A DNA stretch of 64,000 nucleotides. It comes from a virus. Every line of letters begins with the position of its first letter. Position 1 is the stretch's first letter. This document shows positions 56,109-64,000 of the stretch, piece by piece. The translations under genes were made by a program, and so were the position numbers. Below the pieces are notes generated by a model. It did no database searches and was not told the origin of the DNA. It saw only the letters and a program-made list of their open reading frames with translations. The DNA is taken from IMG/VR virus record IMGVR_UViG_3300033997_000310, positions 1 through 64,000 of that record. The stretch is one strand, 5' to 3'.

Positions 56109-57320
56109 ATGACGATCGCAAAGGGCATTGCCAAGCAGCTCATCTACAAGAAGGAAACCACGTTCGGCACGCTGGCCGGCGCGTCCAGTGCGCAGCGCCT
56201 GCGCCGCACGGAATCGACGCTGAACCTGCAGAAGGACACCTACCAGTCGGCCGAAATCCGCAGCGATTATCAGATCGCCGATTTCCGCCACGGTGTGCGT
56301 CGCGTCGCCGGCAACGTGAATGGCGAGTTGAGCCTGGGGACCTATAAGGACTTCATCGCCCATGTCCTGCGCCAGGATTGGGTGGCCGGTGTCTCCAAGA
56401 CCAACAGCGATTTCACCAGCGTGACCAGCGACAGCGGCACGAAGACCTTCACTTTCGCCAGCGGCAACCCCATCACCGAGGGCTTCCGCGTGGGCGACGT
56501 GATCCGGTGGACGGGGCTGGCGGCGACCGCCAACAACAGCCGCAACATGCGGATCACCGCGCTGACCAGCACGGCCATCACCGTGGCCGAAAGCATCACG
56601 ACCGATGCCAGCCCGGACAGCAGCTTCACGGTTGCGGTGGTCGGCAGCAAGGTCATGGTGCCTTCGACCGGCCACACCGACACCAGCTTCACGTTCGAGC
56701 ATTACTTCTCTGACCTGGACAAGACCGAGGTCTTCACGGGCGTCAAGGTCAACACCATGGAGATCGGCCTGCCGGCAACCGGCATGGCGACCATCAACAT
56801 GGCGATGATGGGCCAGAACCGCACGCTGGATCCCAATGGTGACGGCTCCGCGCCGTACTTCACCAGCCCGACCTCCGAAACGACCACGGCTATCCTGGCA
56901 GCGGTTAGCGGCGTGCTGCGTGTCAACGGCGCCGACAACGCCGTCGTGACCGGCATCACCATCAACATCTCTGGCAACATCACGGGCGATCCGGTGGTCG
57001 GCTCCAACCTGATCCCGAACATGTTCACCGGTCGCGTGAACGTCACCGGCAGCTTCACCGCCTATTTCGATGGGCAGTCGCTGGACGAGGCTTTCGACGA
57101 CGAGTCCGAGGTCTCGCTGCACTTCATGCTGACCACCGCCGATGGCGAGCCGAAGCCGTTCCTGGCTGTACATCTGCCGCGAATCAAGTTGGGCGGAAAC
57201 GACAAGAACGACGGTGAGGGCGGCCTGATCCAGACCATCCCGTTCCAGGCGCTTCTGAAGCCGACGACGAGCGGTTTCGACTCTTCAACGATAATTTTCC
57301 AGGACAGCAGCGTGTCCTAA
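56109..57320 (+). CDS. Major tail tube protein
   Basis: 403 residues. MTIAKGIAKQLIYKKETTFGT N-terminus, repeated beta structure, a central Ig-like insertion (ALTSTAITVAESITTDASPD) and the C-terminal FDGQSLDEAFDDESEVSLHFMLTT typical of siphophage tail-tube proteins of this type. Forms the hexameric rings of the tail. Confidence 0.85.
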   Translation: MTIAKGIAKQLIYKKETTFGTLAGASSAQRLRRTESTLNLQKDTYQSAEIRSDYQIADFRHGVRRVAGNVNGELSLGTYKDFIAHVLRQDWVAGVSKTNSDFTSVTSDSGTKTFTFASGNPITEGFRVGDVIRWTGLAATANNSRNMRITALTSTAITVAESITTDASPDSSFTVAVVGSKVMVPSTGHTDTSFTFEHYFSDLDKTEVFTGVKVNTMEIGLPATGMATINMAMMGQNRTLDPNGDGSAPYFTSPTSETTTAILAAVSGVLRVNGADNAVVTGITINISGNITGDPVVGSNLIPNMFTGRVNVTGSFTAYFDGQSLDEAFDDESEVSLHFMLTTADGEPKPFLAVHLPRIKLGGNDKNDGEGGLIQTIPFQALLKPTTSGFDSSTIIFQDSSVS

Positions 57321-57325
57321 CCGAG

Positions 57326-57391
57326 ATGCCGGCCCCAACCCGGCATGAGTGTCTGCGCAGACTTGGGGGCGGGGAGTTGGGCCCCGCCCCC
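57326..57391 (+). terminator. Three consecutive hairpins after the tail tube gene
   Basis: ATGCCGG-N7-CCGGCAT (57326-57346), the palindrome GTCTGCGCAGAC (57351-57362) and GGGGGCGGGG-N7-CCCCGCCCCC (57365-57391). No U-tract. Likely reduces read-through or protects the abundant tail-tube mRNA. Confidence 0.5.
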
Positions 57392-57417
57392 TTCAACCCA
57401 CCCAACGGGAAATCATC

Positions 57418-57804
57418 ATGGCCTTCGACATTTCCGCTGCCAAGCAGCTCGACACCGCTGAATACACCGTCATCCACCCGGCGACGAAGGATGAGACGGA
57501 ATGGAAGATCACTTTCGCCGGCCCGAGCCATCCCAAGGCCGTCTCGCAGCGCAACGCCATGCTCCGCAAGGGCCTGGTGCGCAGCAAGAACGGCGGGCGC
57601 GATCTGAAGCCGAACGTGGTCGATGAGGAAGCCGTCGACTTCATCGTCGATCGCATCATCGGCTGGACCGGCGCGTCGCAGGAGTTCGAAGAGGAATACG
57701 CCAAGTCGCTGCTGATGAAGCCGGAATATAGCTGGCTGCGTGGCCAGTTGAACGTGTTCCTGAACGACGACGCGTCTTTTATCGGCAGCTCCGCGACGAA
57801 CTGA
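57418..57804 (+). CDS. Tail assembly chaperone G
   Basis: 128 residues from MAFDISAAKQLDTAEY. Between tail tube and tape measure, as in lambda gpG. VVDEEAVDFIVDRIIGWTG is a typical segment. Near its 3' end TCT-TTT-AT (57775-57782) permits a -1 shift into the T frame. Confidence 0.78.
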   Translation: MAFDISAAKQLDTAEYTVIHPATKDETEWKITFAGPSHPKAVSQRNAMLRKGLVRSKNGGRDLKPNVVDEEAVDFIVDRIIGWTGASQEFEEEYAKSLLMKPEYSWLRGQLNVFLNDDASFIGSSATN

Positions 57805-58175
57805 TCGCCTACGCGGAGCACGAGTTTGCCCTGTCGGTGGAAACCGATGGGGCAACCCTCCGGAAGCACCTGGAGAGCGTGGAAGCGCAGACAGGCAAGC
57901 GACCGGCACAGTTGGATGGCCCCGAGTTCCCAACCGGGGTGGAGTATCTGTGGGAGTGGTACTGGCAGCTGCGTCGCCACAACGGCGGCAATGGTTTCGG
58001 GCCCGGCCCGATATCGTGGAGTGAAATCGACGCTTGGGCGAGAAGAACCGGGGCAGACCCGGCCCCCTGGGAGTTGGAAGTGATCTCTGAACTGGACGCC
58101 GCCTATCTGAAACAGCAGGCGGTTGAACGGAAAAAGAATGACGACCGACATCGCAACGCTCGGGATCAAGGTTGA
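57777..58175 (+). CDS. Tail assembly chaperone T extension (made by -1 frameshift)
   Basis: The -1 frame runs from TTT-TAT-CGG at 57777 through FYRQLRDELIAYAEHEFAL to 58175 with no stop and no good start of its own. EYLWEWYWQLRRHN...ISWSEIDAWARRTG...PWELEVISELDAAYL matches tail assembly chaperones that lie before tape-measure genes. A fused G-T product of about 250 residues is expected. Overlaps the tape measure start. Confidence 0.72.
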   Translation, partial: FYRQLRDELIAYAEHEFALSVETDGATLRKHLESVEAQTGKRPAQLDGPEFPTGVEYLWEWYWQLRRHNGGNGFGPGPISWSEIDAWARRTGADPAPWELEVISELDAAYLKQQAVERKKNDDRHRNARDQG

Positions 58176-61100
58176 CACCACGCAAGCGGCACGCGGGGCC
58201 AGTGACCTTGAGCGCTTCGAGGAAAGCGCCGGGAAAGCCGGTCGGGCGGTCGACAAGATGGAGAACGAGGTCAACTCCATTCTGGGTCCGCTGCGTGCGC
58301 TCCAGGGCTTGTTGGCTGGTGTCACTGCGGCGCTTGGTATCCAGAAGCTGATCGAATATGCCGACACATGGAACCTGCTGAACGCGCGCATCAAGATCGT
58401 CAGCCGCTCAACGCAGGAGTTTGTCACGGCGCAGCGAGAACTGTTCCGCATCTCGCAGGAAACCAGAACGGCACTGGAGGGCACGGTCTCGCTCTATACC
58501 CGCGTCGCTGGCGTTGCGCAGCGAGCAGGTCGGTCGCAGGTCGAGGTGCTGAAGTTCACCGAGACCGTCAGCAAGGGACTCCAGGTCTCTGGCGCATCTG
58601 CGGCCGAGGCGCAGAACACCATTATCCAGCTTGGCCAAGCGCTGGCCAGCGGTGCCCTGCGTGGCGACGAGTTCAACTCCCTGCGTGAGAATGCGGGAGC
58701 CCTGGTGCAGGTGCTGGCTGATAACATCAAGGGCGTCGACGGCAACATGGGAAAGCTCCGTGAGTTCGCGGAGCAGGGCAAGCTGACGTTCGACGTGATT
58801 TTCAATGCGGCGCTGGGTGCTTCGGCCAAGATCAATGCCGACTATGCACAGCTTCCGGTAACTGTTGGCGCGGCTTTTACGGTTCTAGAAAACGCCTTCA
58901 TGAAGTTCGTCGGTGAGGTGGACAAGTCCACCGGCATCACGGCGGCTCTGTCGTCTGGACTGGTCTCGCTGTCAAAGAACCTGGATCTTGTTGCCGCATC
59001 CCTGGCAGGCTTGGCCGCCGCCGGCATCGTCGCCAGCCTGGGCACAATTATCGGCCTTATCCGGACAGCCACCACGGCCACCATCGCATGGACGGCGGCG
59101 CTGGCAACGAATCCAATTGGACTGCTGGCCGTGGCAATCTCAAGTGCTGTCGCGGCGCTGGTCTACTATCGAAATGAACTGGTGAATATCGGCAACCAGA
59201 CCGTTCGTGTCGGCAATGTGATCTCTGCCGTGTGGACGACCATTGCCGCCCCGATCGAGGCCGCTGTGAAGTGGCTGGCCGCAATGGTGCGCACACTTGC
59301 AGCGCTTGCGGCTTTCGACTTCAGCTCTGTTGGTCGCGGCCTTGGCGATGGCGCACAGGCCATGAAGGGCGCGGTATCAGATATCGAAAAGGCGTGGTCC
59401 CGTATGAACCTGCGGCCTGGACGCGATATGGGCCGCGACTCGGTCAACAACACGCCGACACCGGTCGCTGGTGTCGATCCTGCGGAGGTGAATGACAAAG
59501 AGCAACTGGTCAACGCCATCGAACGCATCATCGGCGCCTACGACAGGGAAAAGAAGATTGCCTTCGAGGTGGCCGACGCGCGCAAGCATCTGAACGCGGC
59601 GATGGAGGCCGGTTCCCAGGCACTGAAGGACCAGATCGCGGCGGCCGGGGGCGTCGATTCCATCCTGAAGCGGTACGAGGCGCAGCTTCGTAGCAACACG
59701 ACTGCGGTCAAGCAGGCCGACGCCGTCACGCAGGCATTCAAGGACCAGATCGATGACGTCAATCGTTTCTTGGCGGATCAGGCCGGCGGACTGACCGAAG
59801 CCGAGAAGGCCTACCAGCCCTATGCGGCTCAGATCGAGAAGCTGAACGACCTGCTGGCCAAGAAGGGCGTCACCGACCAACAGCGCATCGCTATCCAGGA
59901 GACGATCAACAAGCTGGAGTTGGCCGGCCGCGTCGCCATGGAAGATGCCAACGCCAAACTCCAGCGCCAGATCGATCTGCGCACCCTGGAACTGAATAGA
60001 CTGAAAGAGCGCAACGGGCTCATGTCTCGCGTCGTCGCCGGCGGCTCCGATGGACTGAAGGCTGGCGTGGAGTTGGAGGCTAAGGTCACGCAGTGGCAGA
60101 TCGACGATGCCATCCGTGGCCTCACCGATAGCCTGCGTGATGCGCGTGGGCAGATCAGCGAGACCAATCAGGCCATCATCGACGCCACCGAGGCGGAGAT
60201 GAAGCGCAATGCCGTCCTTGAGCGGCAGGCGCAGATCAACGGCCTTGCACAGACCGCAGCCGACAGCCTGGGCAACATCTTCACGCGCATCCAGTCCGGC
60301 GATTGGGGTAGCGTGGCCGAGGGCGTCGGCAAGTTCGTCACCGATTTCCAAACGCTTGAGAAGAAGACGGGCTCAACTGCCGGTGCCTTTAAGGAGTTGG
60401 GCGAAAACCTGCTGAAGTCGGCAGAGGCTGGCAACGCGCTGGGCAACATGCTGGGCAGCCTGTTCGGCCGGTCGGCGGCGGAGCAGAAGAACGCGCAGAA
60501 GGGCGGCGCCATCGGCGGCACCGTTGGCAGCTTCTTCGGAATGAAGGGGGCCGGCGCCTTCGTTGGCAACATCATCGGCGGCTTCTTCGGTACTTCCAAG
60601 GCCATGGAGCGCGCTGCGCAGAAGGCTGCCGACGTCGCCAAGCTCAACGAACAGATCGACAGCTTCCTCCAGGCCGCGTCGTCGGCCACCGATATGCAGA
60701 AGCAGCTCACGGCTTTGGATGCTCAATTCCAGTCGTTGCGGCGCGAAGCCGAGCGCTTGAAGCAGCCGGTCGACCTGCTGACGAAGGCCTATGAGGCCCA
60801 GCGCAAGAAAATCCTGGACGCCTTCGGCTCCGGCATCGACGAGCTGATCGACAAGTATTCCGGCCGGCAGGCGATGGCTGACCTGCGGGCCCTGCTGAAA
60901 GTGCAGGAGCAGCGCATCAAGGACGCGTTGGTGGCGGAATACGATCTGGGCAAGGTGCGTCGGGCCAATGCGCTGGAACTGGCTGATTTCTTCTCCAACC
61001 TGACCGAGGATCAGCTTGCCGCTTTCGGCGATCTGGTCTCCGCGCTCGACCGGGTGAAGGCCCGCATCCGCGACCTGACCACCACCATCACGGATCAACT

Positions 61101-63186
61101 CGACAAGCAGATCGACACCGCCAAGGAACTGGCGTCGGCCGCGCGCCAACAGGCGTCCGCCTTCCGTCAGCTTGCCGTGTCCCTGCGCGAACAGATCCTG
61201 GCCAACAAGACTGGTGACTTGTCGCCTCTGTCTCCGGGCGACCGCTTCTCTGCGCTCAACACCGAATTCCAGCGCCTGTTCGGCCTGGCAATGGGCGGTG
61301 ATCAGGACGCGGCCGGCAAGCTCGGTGACGCCGGGACAAGCCTTTTGGAGGCTGCCAAGGCAATGTATGCGACCGGGCCCGAGTATGTCGCCATCTTCAA
61401 CCAAGTGCAGGAAGCGCTGGCCAAGACGGCTGAGGTGGCCGATGTGCGCGCCACGGCCCTGGAGCGCATTGCCGATCTGGCGGATACGCAGGTGGTGATT
61501 CTTGAGGCCATCCGTGATGTCCTTAATACCGACCTTGGGCAGCCAACGGCCGACGCCATCGCCGCGGCGATCGCCGACGGCGTGCTGACGGTAGGGGAAA
61601 TCCAGGGTATCAACACCAAGCTGGACGAGCTTGGCCTGAAATTTGCTAACGTGACCGGCCCGGCCGCCGACGCGGTCAAGTCCGCGATCGAGACCCTGCG
61701 GCAGCAGTTGGCGCCCGGCGTGCTCACCGATGCGCAGAAGGCGGCTCTCACGACAGGTCAGCAGGCTATCGCCGACGCGCTGAACGGGTTCAAGGCCCAG
61801 CAGATCGACGAATACCGCAAGGCACTCATTGCAGCCGGCGACGCCATCGGGAAGATGCAGAACTTCCTCCTTGATCCGAACGGCAAGATCCCGGCTGCAA
61901 TCGAGGCCGCGTTCAAAGGCGCAGATATTCAAGCATCGCTGGCTACCGGCATCGAAACCCTGTTCAACGACGCCCTGGGCGATGCCTGGGAGGCGACGCC
62001 CCTCGTTGTTCGCGCCGATCAGACCTTGGCCCAGGCCGTTGGCCAGTGGACGGCGGAAAACCTGTCGACCCGCATCACCAGCCAGTTCGGGGAGGCCATC
62101 GCCAACTGGGCGACGGGTAGCGATCCGCGCACCCTGGTGCAGCGCGTGGACGAGGTATTCTCGCAGGCTATTGGTGACGAGACCGGAAATTGGCAGGGCA
62201 CGCTGAAGTCCCTGCTGGATCAACAGTCTCCGCTCGTGCTGAACCTTCAGGCGCTGACCGCACAAATTCCGCTGTTGATCGATGCCCTGAAGAATCAGGC
62301 CGCGAACGACAATGCTTCCGGCGCCTATGACGCTGCGATGCAGGCGTTCGTCAACCCGATCAAGAACGCGGCCGTCGGGGCGGTGAACAGCATCGCCAGC
62401 GTGCCGATCGACAAGCCTTCAGGCGGCAAGAACAACCGCACGGATCTGAGCGTCAATATCGCTTCCGGGCTCCAGCAGAATATCGGCGGGAACGCACAGA
62501 ACGAGGGCAGCCGCCAGCGCGCAGCAGAGCTTGGCAGCATCATGCAGACGCTTGGCCAGCAACTCGAGATGCTGACTGGCGGCACGCTGGGGACGATCCA
62601 GGTTCGCGCGGGCGAGGACACGTCCGGCTATCGCGTCGGATCGATCGACCGCATGGACGCCTATGACGGCAACGCCCATGCCCAGATCATCTCGGGGTTC
62701 ATCAACGATGCGATCAAGTCGCTGTCGGGCGGCAACGTCGAGGCGATCAAGATCCTTCAGGGCACGGACTTTACCGACATCACCGCCGGCTTCACGAACG
62801 CGGCTGCTGAAATCTACAAGCTTTTGAATCCACCAGCTTTTGCCGCTGGCGGTATGCATGCTGGCGGACTGCGTTTGGTCGGTGAAAATGGGCCCGAGTT
62901 GGAAGTCACTGGCCCTGCCCGTTATTTCAGTGCGTCGCAAACGGCATCGATGATTGATGGAGCATATGGCGCCGTAGCCGGCCGCAGCCGTGGGCAGGCG
63001 GTTACCGATCCGGCCCTGCTGTCCGAGCTGCGGGCCCTGCGCGCAAGCAACGAGGCCATGGCGGCGGAACTGTCCGCCTACCGGAAGGAGCAGGCGGAGC
63101 GAGACGGCCGGATCATCCGGAGCAACGAGGCAATGGCGGCGGACAGCAAGCGCCAAGCAGGCCAGGCAGGGGAGCGTCGCCGCTGA
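58138..63186 (+). CDS. Tail tape measure protein
   Basis: 1682 residues from MTTDIATLGIKVDT (GGAAAAAGA upstream). Residues about 50-240 are the conserved tape-measure N-terminal domain (FVTAQRELFRISQETRTALEGTVSLYTRVAG...). Hydrophobic segments lie near 285-350 and a Gly-rich hydrophobic stretch near 790-830 (GGAIGGTVGSFFGMKGAG). The rest is long coiled coil. The length predicts a tail of roughly 250 nm, since each residue contributes about 0.15 nm. Confidence 0.95.
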   Translation: MTTDIATLGIKVDTTQAARGASDLERFEESAGKAGRAVDKMENEVNSILGPLRALQGLLAGVTAALGIQKLIEYADTWNLLNARIKIVSRSTQEFVTAQRELFRISQETRTALEGTVSLYTRVAGVAQRAGRSQVEVLKFTETVSKGLQVSGASAAEAQNTIIQLGQALASGALRGDEFNSLRENAGALVQVLADNIKGVDGNMGKLREFAEQGKLTFDVIFNAALGASAKINADYAQLPVTVGAAFTVLENAFMKFVGEVDKSTGITAALSSGLVSLSKNLDLVAASLAGLAAAGIVASLGTIIGLIRTATTATIAWTAALATNPIGLLAVAISSAVAALVYYRNELVNIGNQTVRVGNVISAVWTTIAAPIEAAVKWLAAMVRTLAALAAFDFSSVGRGLGDGAQAMKGAVSDIEKAWSRMNLRPGRDMGRDSVNNTPTPVAGVDPAEVNDKEQLVNAIERIIGAYDREKKIAFEVADARKHLNAAMEAGSQALKDQIAAAGGVDSILKRYEAQLRSNTTAVKQADAVTQAFKDQIDDVNRFLADQAGGLTEAEKAYQPYAAQIEKLNDLLAKKGVTDQQRIAIQETINKLELAGRVAMEDANAKLQRQIDLRTLELNRLKERNGLMSRVVAGGSDGLKAGVELEAKVTQWQIDDAIRGLTDSLRDARGQISETNQAIIDATEAEMKRNAVLERQAQINGLAQTAADSLGNIFTRIQSGDWGSVAEGVGKFVTDFQTLEKKTGSTAGAFKELGENLLKSAEAGNALGNMLGSLFGRSAAEQKNAQKGGAIGGTVGSFFGMKGAGAFVGNIIGGFFGTSKAMERAAQKAADVAKLNEQIDSFLQAASSATDMQKQLTALDAQFQSLRREAERLKQPVDLLTKAYEAQRKKILDAFGSGIDELIDKYSGRQAMADLRALLKVQEQRIKDALVAEYDLGKVRRANALELADFFSNLTEDQLAAFGDLVSALDRVKARIRDLTTTITDQLDKQIDTAKELASAARQQASAFRQLAVSLREQILANKTGDLSPLSPGDRFSALNTEFQRLFGLAMGGDQDAAGKLGDAGTSLLEAAKAMYATGPEYVAIFNQVQEALAKTAEVADVRATALERIADLADTQVVILEAIRDVLNTDLGQPTADAIAAAIADGVLTVGEIQGINTKLDELGLKFANVTGPAADAVKSAIETLRQQLAPGVLTDAQKAALTTGQQAIADALNGFKAQQIDEYRKALIAAGDAIGKMQNFLLDPNGKIPAAIEAAFKGADIQASLATGIETLFNDALGDAWEATPLVVRADQTLAQAVGQWTAENLSTRITSQFGEAIANWATGSDPRTLVQRVDEVFSQAIGDETGNWQGTLKSLLDQQSPLVLNLQALTAQIPLLIDALKNQAANDNASGAYDAAMQAFVNPIKNAAVGAVNSIASVPIDKPSGGKNNRTDLSVNIASGLQQNIGGNAQNEGSRQRAAELGSIMQTLGQQLEMLTGGTLGTIQVRAGEDTSGYRVGSIDRMDAYDGNAHAQIISGFINDAIKSLSGGNVEAIKILQGTDFTDITAGFTNAAAEIYKLLNPPAFAAGGMHAGGLRLVGENGPELEVTGPARYFSASQTASMIDGAYGAVAGRSRGQAVTDPALLSELRALRASNEAMAAELSAYRKEQAERDGRIIRSNEAMAADSKRQAGQAGERRR

Positions 63187-64000
63187 TGGCCTTCTCCCCC
63201 GCCTTCCTCGACCTCATCGCCCAGCCGAACGCCGTCCGCTCCTATCTGGTGACGGTGCAGCCCTATGCAGTCGTGCGGGCCAGCATGGCGCAGGTGGCCA
63301 GCGGCAACCGCCTGACGGCCGCTGCCGGCACCTTCAGCACGATGAAGCCATGGGACACCGGCCTGACCCTCAGCCGGCCCGCGACAGGCGATGTGACCAT
63401 CGGCATCAGCGACGTGGCGGACGACGGCTCATGGGTGCAGGTCACCGGGGTGACGCTGAGCAATGTCGCCGCAGCCACCTGCACCATCAGCGGGCTGGTC
63501 GACCGGTACTTCAGCACGGGCGGCTACAACACGACGCCCACGGACACGCCGGCCAACCGCCATTACGAGGATGGCGTTGAGAACGCGCTGTCCTTCACGC
63601 GGACGATGTACGACGGCACCAAGATCGGCGGACGCTCTATCCCCGGCCGTGGCGACATTGTTCTGCATAACCTGAATGGCCGGTTTGATGGCTATCGCTC
63701 GTGGGGCTGGGCAGGGCGCCGCGTCACGGTAGAGCTTGGCGCCACCAGCTTCGCGCGCAACGAATTTGGCGTCATCTTTGTCGGCGTGACGGCCGGCGTA
63801 TCGCTCTCCGACGATCGGTTCTCCATTTCCGTCCGCGATCTGACCGAACTGCTTAACCAGGCGCTCTATGCCCCCCGCTATCGCGGGACCGGCGGGTACG
63901 AGGGCGGCATCGACCTGCTGGATCAGGTCAAGCCGATCTGCATCGGGAAGTGCCAGAACATCGAGCCCGTGCCGCTGGGCATCATCGACGGGCGGTTTAC
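63186..64000 (+). CDS. Distal tail protein, truncated by window end
   Basis: At least 271 residues from MAFSPAFLDLIAQPNAVRSYLV; start overlaps the tape measure stop (TGATG). Beta-rich, with NLNGRFDGYRSWGWAGRRVTVELG and SLSDDRFSISVRDLTELLNQ. Located where distal tail or baseplate hub genes follow the tape measure. The 3' end lies outside the window. Confidence 0.7.
   Translation, partial: MAFSPAFLDLIAQPNAVRSYLVTVQPYAVVRASMAQVASGNRLTAAAGTFSTMKPWDTGLTLSRPATGDVTIGISDVADDGSWVQVTGVTLSNVAAATCTISGLVDRYFSTGGYNTTPTDTPANRHYEDGVENALSFTRTMYDGTKIGGRSIPGRGDIVLHNLNGRFDGYRSWGWAGRRVTVELGATSFARNEFGVIFVGVTAGVSLSDDRFSISVRDLTELLNQALYAPRYRGTGGYEGGIDLLDQVKPICIGKCQNIEPVPLGIIDGRF

Noticed and set aside
55809-57173. 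454-codon minus-strand ORF opposite the tail tube gene
   Set aside because: Shadow of the tail tube and its neighbour; no start signal or recognisable family.
60373-62265. 630-codon minus-strand ORF inside the tape measure region
   Set aside because: Antisense to the tape measure gene, which has clear family features; long antisense ORFs are expected in GC-rich coding DNA.
1-64000. CRISPR array
   Set aside because: No regularly spaced direct repeats of suitable length were seen on reading through the window.
1-64000. Integrase, excisionase or attachment site
   Set aside because: No tyrosine or serine recombinase motif seen; tRNA genes are intact, without an obvious duplicated core.

Overview
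This window is a stretch of a large tailed-phage genome (virion, packaging, regulatory and many small accessory genes; no bacterial housekeeping operon). The host is probably an alphaproteobacterium, perhaps Rhodospirillales-like. The reasons are the high-GC codon use, a GcrA-type cysteine/histidine motif fused to a DnaA-type helix-turn-helix, a DUF4055 portal, and tail genes of the type common in alphaproteobacterial siphophages. I see no integrase, so lifestyle is undecided. The AntA/KilAC antirepressor and an XRE-type regulator hint at temperate ancestry.

Layout. (1) 0.1-6.95 kb, leftward: small proteins, an SNF2-type helicase and an IbrA/IbrB-like pair (PP-loop sulfurtransferase-like protein plus ParB-fold protein), ending at a 13-bp GNRA-loop terminator. 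(2) 7.0-8.2 kb: AT-rich repeat region and a free-standing HNH/AP2 endonuclease. (3) 8.5-13.2 kb, rightward: small and large terminase, DUF4055 portal, small genes and dihydrofolate reductase. (4) 13.2-17.7 kb, leftward: small genes and a DUF1376 replication-type protein, with a striking multibranched leader RNA in front. (5) 18.1-19.3 kb, rightward: antirepressor operon. (6) 19.4-23.1 kb, leftward: small genes, tRNA-Arg and an HU-like protein. (7) 23.3-37.7 kb, rightward: large accessory operon with a DnaA/GcrA-like fusion, RNA ligase, two DNA methyltransferases, a PD-(D/E)XK nuclease, a frameshifted M16 peptidase and a head-morphogenesis gene. (8) 37.9-44.1 kb, leftward: HNH/AP2, a DnaQ-like exonuclease, DUF4326, ASCH, double GerE-HTH and acyl carrier protein genes. 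(9) 44.2-45.8 kb: an IS200/IS605 element (tnpA, tnpB). (10) 45.9-49.0 kb: metzincin, HNH/AP2, tRNA-Pro and tRNA-Met. (11) 49.4-64 kb, rightward: scaffold, capsid, head-tail connectors, tail tube, G/GT chaperones, tape measure and the first distal tail gene, cut by the window end.

Most interesting: the MuF-like minor head protein gene is fractured. Its first ORF ends in an intein N-fragment. A free-standing HNH endonuclease ORF follows. A third ORF starts with the intein C-fragment and continues with the rest of the head protein. The two halves should rejoin by protein trans-splicing exactly inside the conserved DxRT-SxIC motif.

Other unusual points: a nested hairpin about 28-30 nt before each free-standing HNH gene; a cloverleaf-like RNA leader; a shared promoter/operator architecture in front of several early operons; and an HUH transposase with a substituted catalytic histidine. 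Genes are packed with 1-4 nt stop/start overlaps (ATGA, GTGA, TTGA, TGATG), so most blocks look like long, translationally coupled polycistrons.
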